64,000 nt of DNA from Pseudooceanicola nanhaiensis (lineage in GTDB: Bacteria; Pseudomonadota; Alphaproteobacteria; Rhodobacterales; Rhodobacteraceae): contig NZ_JAIUZP010000008.1 in the NCBI RefSeq assembly GCF_020171315.1, forward strand, positions 265,980-329,979. Direction: 5' to 3'. Shown here one piece after another: positions 59,217 to 64,000 of this stretch. Under the pieces are notes generated by a model that was not told the DNA's origin, did no database searches, and was given only the letters and a program-made list of their open reading frames with translations. The position numbers and the translations under genes are program-made. Every line of letters starts with the position of its first letter. The first letter of the stretch is position 1.

Positions 59217-60168
59217 GATCCTCGCGGGCCTTCTCGCCGTTCTGGCGGTCTTCTGGGTCGTCACGCTCTGGCGGGCGGCCCGGAACGAGGCCGCGGCAGA
59301 GGCCCGTTTCCCGCCCGAGGGACGGCTGATCGAGGTGGACGGCGTGACCGTCCATGCCGTCGTCGAGGGCGCGGGCCCGGACGTGGTGCTGATCCACGGG
59401 GCCTCGGGCAACACCCGCGACATGACCTTCTCGCTCTCCAAGCGGCTGGCGCGGGACTTCCGGGTGATCACCTTCGACCGTCCGGGCCTCGGCTACACGG
59501 ACGAACCCGATGCCGCGGGCTCCCCGATCCGGGAGCAGGCCGCCCTCCTCGCCCGCGCGGCGGCAGAGCTGGGCGCGACGCGCCCCGTGGTGGTCGGCCA
59601 GTCCCTCGGCGGGGCGGTGGCGCTCGCCTGGGGCGTCTACCAGCCGCAGGCGCTCTCGGCCCTCGTGCTGCTCGCCGCCCCCGCGCATCGCTGGCCCGGC
59701 GGCCTCAGCCCCTATTACCGCACCCTCTCGCATCCGGTCTTCGGCCCGCTGCTGGCGCCGCTGCTGAGCGCCTGGGTGCCCGAAAGCTATGTCCGGCAGG
59801 AGATCGGCAGCATCTTCGCGCCCCAGACCCCGCCGGAGGGCTATGCCGAGGCCGTGGGCGCCGGGCTGACCCTGCGCCGCGCGTCGCTGCTGGCCAATGC
59901 GCTGCACCGCCGGGACCTCAAGGAAGAGGTCACCGACATGGCCCGCCACTACAGCACGCTGACGATGCCGGTCGAGGTCCTGCATGGCACCGCCGACGAC
60001 ACGGTCTATTTCGAGCTGCATTCCGTCGCCCTCGCCCGCGAGGTGGAGAGCGCCCGGCTGACCCCGCTGGAGGGCATCGGCCACATGCCCCACCATGTCG
60101 CGCAGGATGAAACCGTCGCCGCCATCCACCGCGCCGCCGCCCGCGCAGGCTTCGCCCCGGCGCCCTGA
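59197..60168 (+). CDS. Alpha/beta-fold hydrolase, membrane-anchored
   Basis: A 323-residue alpha/beta hydrolase. An N-terminal hydrophobic segment (about 6-24) anchors it. The oxyanion-hole motif is [12 protein letters not shown], the nucleophile elbow [13 protein letters not shown], acid in LHGTADDTV and His in [10 protein letters not shown]. It resembles epoxide hydrolase/haloperoxidase-like esterases; substrate unknown. The start is uncertain: TTG at 59197 overlaps the end of metA by 20 bases and TTG at 59206 is also in frame; no ATG is available nearby. Confidence 0.82.
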   Translation: MKILALKILAGLLAVLAVFWVVTLWRAARNEAAAEARFPPEGRLIEVDGVTVHAVVEGAGPDVVLIHGASGNTRDMTFSLSKRLARDFRVITFDRPGLGYTDEPDAAGSPIREQAALLARAAAELGATRPVVVGQSLGGAVALAWGVYQPQALSALVLLAAPAHRWPGGLSPYYRTLSHPVFGPLLAPLLSAWVPESYVRQEIGSIFAPQTPPEGYAEAVGAGLTLRRASLLANALHRRDLKEEVTDMARHYSTLTMPVEVLHGTADDTVYFELHSVALAREVESARLTPLEGIGHMPHHVAQDETVAAIHRAAARAGFAPAP

Positions 60169-60228
60169 AACAGCCGCATTGAACGTGGCCGGTTTCGACC
60201 GCATAGTGATGTAAAAAGGAGTGAGATC

Positions 60229-61098
60229 ATGGCCCTGCCCTATGACGGCGCGATCACCCGGTTCCACGAGGAAGAGGCCCCGACGGCCGTGCGCAACGCG
60301 ATCAAGCGGGCGGACAAGGACGACATCATCACCCCGAGCTACCCCTACTCCGAGGAGATGAAGAAGAAGACCTACGAGGCGGAACTGGAGATGCTCCAGA
60401 TCGAGCTGTGCAAGCTGCAGGCCTGGGTCAAGGACACCGGCGCCCGGGTCATGGTGCTCTTCGAGGGCCGCGACGCCGCCGGCAAGGGCGGCACGATCAA
60501 GCGCTTCCGCGAGAACCTGAACCCGCGCGGCGCCCGCGTGGTGGCCCTGCCCAAGCCGACCGAGGTCGAAGCGACGCAGTGGTATTTCCAACGCTACGTG
60601 GAACAGCTTCCCTCCGGTGGCGAGATCACCTTCTTCGACCGCTCGTGGTACAACCGCGGCGTGGTCGAACATGTCTTCGGCTTCTGCACCCCCGAGCAGC
60701 GCGAGCACTTCTTCCGCCAGGTTCCCGCCTTCGAACGGATGATCTACGACGAGGGCATTCATTTCTTCAAGTTCTGGCTCAACGTCGGTCAGGCCGAGCA
60801 GCTGCGCCGCTTCATCGACCGTGAGCGCGATCCCCTGAAGCAGTGGAAGCTCTCCTCGATCGACGTGGACGGGCTGAAGAAATGGGATGCCTACACCGAC
60901 GCGATCCGCGAGACGCTGGAGCGCAGCCACCAGCCCCACGCGCCCTGGACGGTGATCCGCTCTGACGACAAGAAGCGTGCCCGTCTTGCCGCGATCCGCA
61001 CCGTGCTGGCGGGCATCGACTATGCCGACAAGGACCTCAAGGTCGTCGGCACGCCCGATCCGCAGATCTGCGGCGGGCCGGACATCTGGGATGCATAA
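60229..61098 (+). CDS. ppk2: Polyphosphate kinase 2 (PPK2), copy 2
   Basis: A 289-residue PPK2. Walker [13 protein letters not shown] at residues 78-89, [20 protein letters not shown] and [18 protein letters not shown] for Walker B and the lid. Paralogue of the 29564 gene but with a short, less acidic N-terminus ([20 protein letters not shown]). It transfers phosphate between polyphosphate and nucleotides. AAAAGGAG stands before the ATG. The stop overlaps the start of the TetR-family gene by 8 bases, so the regulator is co-translated. Confidence 0.93.
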   Translation: MALPYDGAITRFHEEEAPTAVRNAIKRADKDDIITPSYPYSEEMKKKTYEAELEMLQIELCKLQAWVKDTGARVMVLFEGRDAAGKGGTIKRFRENLNPRGARVVALPKPTEVEATQWYFQRYVEQLPSGGEITFFDRSWYNRGVVEHVFGFCTPEQREHFFRQVPAFERMIYDEGIHFFKFWLNVGQAEQLRRFIDRERDPLKQWKLSSIDVDGLKKWDAYTDAIRETLERSHQPHAPWTVIRSDDKKRARLAAIRTVLAGIDYADKDLKVVGTPDPQICGGPDIWDA

Positions 61099-61708
61099 GA
61101 AACGCGGCTATCACCACGGCAACCTGCGGCAGGCGCTGGTGGAGGCGGCGCTGGAACTGATCGAGGAAAAGGGTCCCACGGGGTTCACCCTCTCCGAGGC
61201 GGCCAAGCTCGCCGGGGTCACCCCAGCCGCGGTCTACCGCCACTTCGAGGGCCGCGAGGACCTGATCGCCGAGGCGGCCCGCCAGGGCTACGAGATCTTC
61301 GCCGACGTGATCCAATACGCCTATGACAGCGGCCAGCCCTCGGCGCTATCGGCCTTCGAGGCCACGGGCCGCGCCTACCTCGCCTTCGCCCGCAAGTATC
61401 CCGGGCATTACATCGCCATGTTCGAGAGCGGCATCTCGATGAACCGCACGCCGGAGCTGGCGGCGGTCTCCGCCCGCGCGCGCGGGGTCCTGGAAAAGGC
61501 CGCCGCCGACCTCTCCGAGTTCATCCCCCCCGACCGGAGGCCGCCTGCCTCGATGTTCTCGGCCCACGTCTGGGCCATGAGCCACGGCGTCGTCGAACTC
61601 TACGCCCGGAACGCCGGCGGCCGCTCACCCTTCTCGCCGGAGGACTTGCTCGAGACGGGGATCGGGATCTACTTGCGCGGACTGGGCCTGGTGCCGCCGG
61701 ATCGGTGA
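61091..61708 (+). CDS. TetR-family transcriptional regulator
   Basis: A 205-residue regulator. The N-terminal helix-turn-helix ([32 protein letters not shown], residues about 30-60) begins after [20 protein letters not shown]; the C-terminal ligand domain with [19 protein letters not shown] is of the WHG type. The ATG at 61091 lies inside the last codons of ppk2. Its target is not evident; the overlap suggests a link with polyphosphate kinase expression. It is the last gene before the composition change. Confidence 0.88.
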   Translation: MHKKRGYHHGNLRQALVEAALELIEEKGPTGFTLSEAAKLAGVTPAAVYRHFEGREDLIAEAARQGYEIFADVIQYAYDSGQPSALSAFEATGRAYLAFARKYPGHYIAMFESGISMNRTPELAAVSARARGVLEKAAADLSEFIPPDRRPPASMFSAHVWAMSHGVVELYARNAGGRSPFSPEDLLETGIGIYLRGLGLVPPDR

Positions 61709-62151
61709 GGGGTGATTGGGGGGCATGTCCGCGGATTTGCAAAACTTTTTAAGTATCTGTTATGACGCAACAATAATCCTAGACTCTGCCTCTGGTGCGA
61801 CCGGACAAACCGTGAATGCCTAGACTTCTCCTCGGTGATTTTTGGGAGGTTCCAGCGCTCCTGACCCGCGCCGTCGGACCGCTGTCAGCCACTTTGCTCC
61901 CAGCCTGAGTATTGGCCTGCCGACTGACCACACTCAGAAGCACCTTTGCCCCGAAACCAACAGGCAGAGACTTACCCCGCAGTGGAACTGAGTGCTGGGC
62001 CAGCACCAATTCCTACACAGGCTGGAGGGCCGGATAGGCACGACGCGCACTGTTCTGAAAGTCGAGCCCCTGAGGCTATGCGTGCCAAAACATGTCAAAG
62101 GCGGAACTCGTCTCGCTTGCAAAATTTGCCTTGCTGCAACAATGATTGAGT
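61709..62151. other. Island edge without recognisable genes
   Basis: 443 bases that are visibly AT-richer than everything to the left, beginning at about 61735 (CAAAACTTTTTAAGTATCTG). Short open frames on both strands have no recognisable family and look like decayed sequence. No tRNA gene, direct repeat or integrase was recognised, so the integration point cannot be defined. The change continues through the following genes. Confidence 0.55.
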
Positions 62152-63267
62152 ATGCCGTTACAGGACCTCATCAACTCTATCCGTGCTCGTCTCAAGGAAG
62201 GTGCATACCAGAACGAGGCGGCAGTCTCAGTTGGTATCGTCCTCCCTCTTCTCCGCGAATTAGGGTGGGATGACGCGGACCCTGCCCAAATCGTTCCAGA
62301 ATATGCAATGCCGGGGGCTCGCGTGGATTTCGCACTTTTTGGAGGCATAAGGCAGCCAAGCGTTTTCATTGAAGTGAAGGGAGTGGGGCGTGCAGCTTCA
62401 GGTGATAAGCAGCTCTTTGAGTATGCTTTCCACCAAGGCGTCCCAATTTGCATCCTCACTGACGGGCGCGAATGGAGCTTTTACTATCCCCCGGGAGAGG
62501 GTGACTACTCCCAGAGAAGAGTTCAAAAAATTCACCTCATTGACCGAGATGAAAAGCAAATTGAACAGACCTTTCGGCGGTACCTTCAGAGAGAAAGGGT
62601 AAGGACTGGGGAGGCGCGGGATGCTGTTGATTTGGACTTCCGTGACCTACGCTCCCGACGAGAGGCAGCGCGTAACATTCCCAGCGCATGGCGTTCGCTG
62701 GTTGAGGAACCAGAGGAACTGCTTATCGAGCTACTTCAAGATCAAACCGAAGCGGGCTCCGGAGCAAGACCATCAAGTTCAGCCGTATTGAATTTTCTCC
62801 GATCACTTCAGCCTCCGGAAAATATCGGGCAACCGATTAGCGCACCCGAACTGAAGGCATTACCGGGATCATCGGAGGTCAAACCTCCAAAAGAGAACGA
62901 TGTTATAAACTCGTCCAGATCAAGCGGCAGGCAGGTAGATTACGAAGTATTCGGGGACAAGCGCACGGCTACTAGCGCCAAGTCAGCGTTAGTTGAAATA
63001 TTGACTGAGATTGCAACTCGATATCCTGAGAAAATGCCGGAAATTGCACGGCAGTCTCGCGGAAAGTCAAGAAACCACTTAGCAAGGACCCCGGAAGAGA
63101 TTTACCCAAAACGCCCAGATTTGGCGCGCGCCGAAGAGTTGGTCGACGGTTGGCTGATTGGCACAAACATTGCCAATCGGGAGAAGCTACGAATAATTCA
63201 GTCGGCTTGTAGAGTTGCTGGCTTAACAATGGGGAGCGATGTGGTGATTAGCCTGCCCAACGCCTAG
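62152..63267 (+). CDS. PD-(D/E)XK nuclease, type I restriction R-subunit N-terminal-like (HSDR_N)
   Basis: A 371-residue protein. The N-terminal 150 residues form a PD-(D/E)XK nuclease: Glu22 in YQNEAAVS, Asp59 in GARVDFALF, and Glu74-x-Lys76 in VFIEVKGVGR. No helicase motor follows, so it is a stand-alone nuclease. A linker rich in Ser/Pro (about 200-260) leads to a C-terminal region (about 275-371) with NHLARTPEEIYPKRPDL and GWLIGTNIANREK, which looks like a separate, probably DNA- or partner-binding domain. Codon use is AT-richer than the core genome. ATG at 62152 is given; TTG at 62146 is possible. Confidence 0.75.
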   Translation: MPLQDLINSIRARLKEGAYQNEAAVSVGIVLPLLRELGWDDADPAQIVPEYAMPGARVDFALFGGIRQPSVFIEVKGVGRAASGDKQLFEYAFHQGVPICILTDGREWSFYYPPGEGDYSQRRVQKIHLIDRDEKQIEQTFRRYLQRERVRTGEARDAVDLDFRDLRSRREAARNIPSAWRSLVEEPEELLIELLQDQTEAGSGARPSSSAVLNFLRSLQPPENIGQPISAPELKALPGSSEVKPPKENDVINSSRSSGRQVDYEVFGDKRTATSAKSALVEILTEIATRYPEKMPEIARQSRGKSRNHLARTPEEIYPKRPDLARAEELVDGWLIGTNIANREKLRIIQSACRVAGLTMGSDVVISLPNA

Positions 63268-63311
63268 AGTGCAGCTAAAAAGTTCGCAACACATCGAAGG
63301 ACCCGCTAAGT

Positions 63312-63328
63312 GCGCAATTTCATTGCGC
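63312..63328. terminator. Hairpin between convergent nuclease and HEPN genes
   Basis: GCGCAAT (63312-63318) and ATTGCGC (63322-63328) pair around TTC. It is short and lacks a T-run but is placed between two convergent genes, so it may act as a weak bidirectional terminator. Confidence 0.4.
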
Positions 63329-63364
63329 CTGAATGGATAAGAGCGATCATTGTTGTGGCTTTGC

Positions 63365-63880
63365 TTAGGCGAAGGATACTTCGTGTCGCTTGCAAAGCGT
63401 GTTATCAAGCGGTCGAATAAGCGAAAAGATGTTCCGTACATTGCTCTCCAAGCCGGCCCTTGGTGTGACCGTCCGGAAGCCGAACCCGTGCGCAAATTTC
63501 CCACGAACCCCACCAAATGTATGCAGGCTCTGCGATAGTAATCTATCAAAGTCAAATAGCCTTACTCCTATCGGCAGCAGTATGGAGTCCTGATCTTTTG
63601 TCTTTATGCCATTAACACCGTATATAGAGGTTGAGTGTTCAGAGATGGCTTTTTTAAAGATTTTTAGGAGTAAATCATGTGCCTTGTCGTCAGGGTTTCG
63701 CGTCTGAGCCTCTTCGCTCAGAAGAATCTTATAGTAGCTGCATGCGGATAGGAGTGGGTCTCTGATTCTGCCGTCCGCTTCGAAGTTTCTCAAGCTTTCA
63801 GATAGCACCGAGAGTGAAATATTCTCCAGATACTCCTCAATCGCGGCGTGGCAGAGAAGTACATACGATCTCAGTTTCAA
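63365..63880 (-). pseudogene. HEPN-domain (RiboL-PSP-HEPN-like) protein, probably 5'-truncated by IS3 insertion
   Basis: 171 codons open from a TTG at 63880. The helical N-terminus (RSYVLLCHAAIEEYLENISL) and the R-x4-H motif RGKFAHGF (Arg126, His131) mark a HEPN domain, an RNase fold common in toxins and phage defence. Related proteins usually have 20-40 residues before the RSYVLLxHA helix. Those are missing because an IS3-family terminus begins 1-2 bases upstream; the GGAG before the TTG is IS sequence. It may still be translated from this fusion start. Confidence 0.65.
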
Positions 63881-63881
63881 T

Positions 63882-64000
63882 TGACCTGCTCCCCGTAGTG
63901 TCCGCGTTTTTTAGTTCGCTCTGTTCAGGATTTGGTCCTCTATTGACCGTTGGTGATACTCCCACGGGGTAAGCCCGTCGAGGCTCGTGTGGGGGCGGTG
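63882..64000. mobile_element. IS3-family insertion sequence, right end (continues beyond window)
   Basis: The element edge TGACCTGCTCCCCGTAGTG at 63882 resembles IS3-group terminal inverted repeats, and the transposase frame ends 29 bases inside it, the usual layout. The other end is outside the window, so the target-site duplication cannot be checked. Confidence 0.75.
63911..64000 (-). CDS. IS3-family transposase OrfB, C-terminal fragment
   Basis: Minus-strand frame entering from beyond the window and ending in TAA at 63911-63913. The 29 residues HRPHTSLDGLTPWEYHQRS and so on match the extreme C-terminus of IS3-family DDE transposases (rve_3 region, consensus RPHSSLGGLTP-x-E). The catalytic DDE residues lie outside. 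Only the tail is visible, so intactness is unknown. Confidence 0.85.
   Translation of the reverse strand, partial: HRPHTSLDGLTPWEYHQRSIEDQILNRAN

Noticed and set aside
61779..62009. 76-codon minus-strand open frame at the island edge
   Set aside because: No ribosome binding site, no recognisable family, and basic low-information sequence; more likely decayed DNA.
1..64000. CRISPR arrays, rRNA or tRNA genes, replication origin
   Set aside because: No regularly spaced repeats, no rRNA-like stretches, no tRNA-like T-loop/acceptor pairs and no DnaA-box cluster were recognised. tRNAscan or Infernal could overturn the tRNA part.

Overview
The window is high-GC DNA from an alphaproteobacterium, almost certainly a member of the Rhodobacteraceae (Roseobacter/Rhodobacter type). 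The evidence is the family signature genes (DUF2842, DUF6524, a DHCW-motif cupin, a short MetF with divergent MetR), TRAP and amino-acid ABC transporters, and two families of short intergenic repeats of a kind common in this group. Genes are densely packed, often with ATGA stop/start overlaps.

Layout. 1-1767: end of a hydrolytic phosphonate module (phnA, phnY). 1971-2519: rRNA pseudouridine synthase. 2674-9689 (minus): complete C-P lyase operon phnG-H-I-(HAD)-J-K-L-N-M, with divergent regulator phnF and a second phnM at 9787-11863. 12052-14428: cytochrome c, metR and metF. 14647-19733: DUF2235 hydrolase, an orphan molybdenum hydroxylase large subunit, an ornithine/lysine-type decarboxylase and its divergent AsnC regulator. 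19955-28492: housekeeping (valS, cupin, DUF2842, purA, DUF6524, secG, pyrG). 28592-31797: peroxiredoxin, PPK2, an unknown protein, TerB-like protein. 32026-40429: ABC importer plus two glutamine-synthetase-like ligases, a class I amidotransferase and an FAD oxidase, which read together as a gamma-glutamylated amine (Puu-like) catabolic locus. 40700-44983: phosphonate-family acyltransferase, creatininase-family hydrolase, RidA, AtoE transporter, DUF3237. 45099-51942 (minus): C4-dicarboxylate TRAP transporter dctPQM with its two-component system dctBD. 52000-57044: P450, YjdF-like protein, nuclease/phosphatase, EamA exporter, FadL-type porin. 57374-61708: ATPase, metA, hydrolase, second PPK2, TetR. 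61709-64000: an AT-richer accessory island with a PD-(D/E)XK nuclease, a HEPN protein and the end of an IS3-family element.

Themes. Phosphorus scavenging dominates: two routes for breaking C-P bonds, two PhnM paralogues, a hexapeptide acyltransferase of the phosphonate family and two polyphosphate kinases. Nitrogen/amine use (decarboxylase, Puu-like locus, RidA, creatininase) and uptake of C4-dicarboxylates and short-chain acids fit a marine heterotroph. No rRNA, tRNA, CRISPR array or replication origin was recognised. The most unusual points are a bipartite palindromic repeat that has become the coding N-terminus of phnK, a DctD whose sigma-54 contact and ATPase motifs are degraded although tandem DctD-like operators are present, and a HEPN gene apparently beheaded by an IS3 insertion in a nuclease-bearing island.
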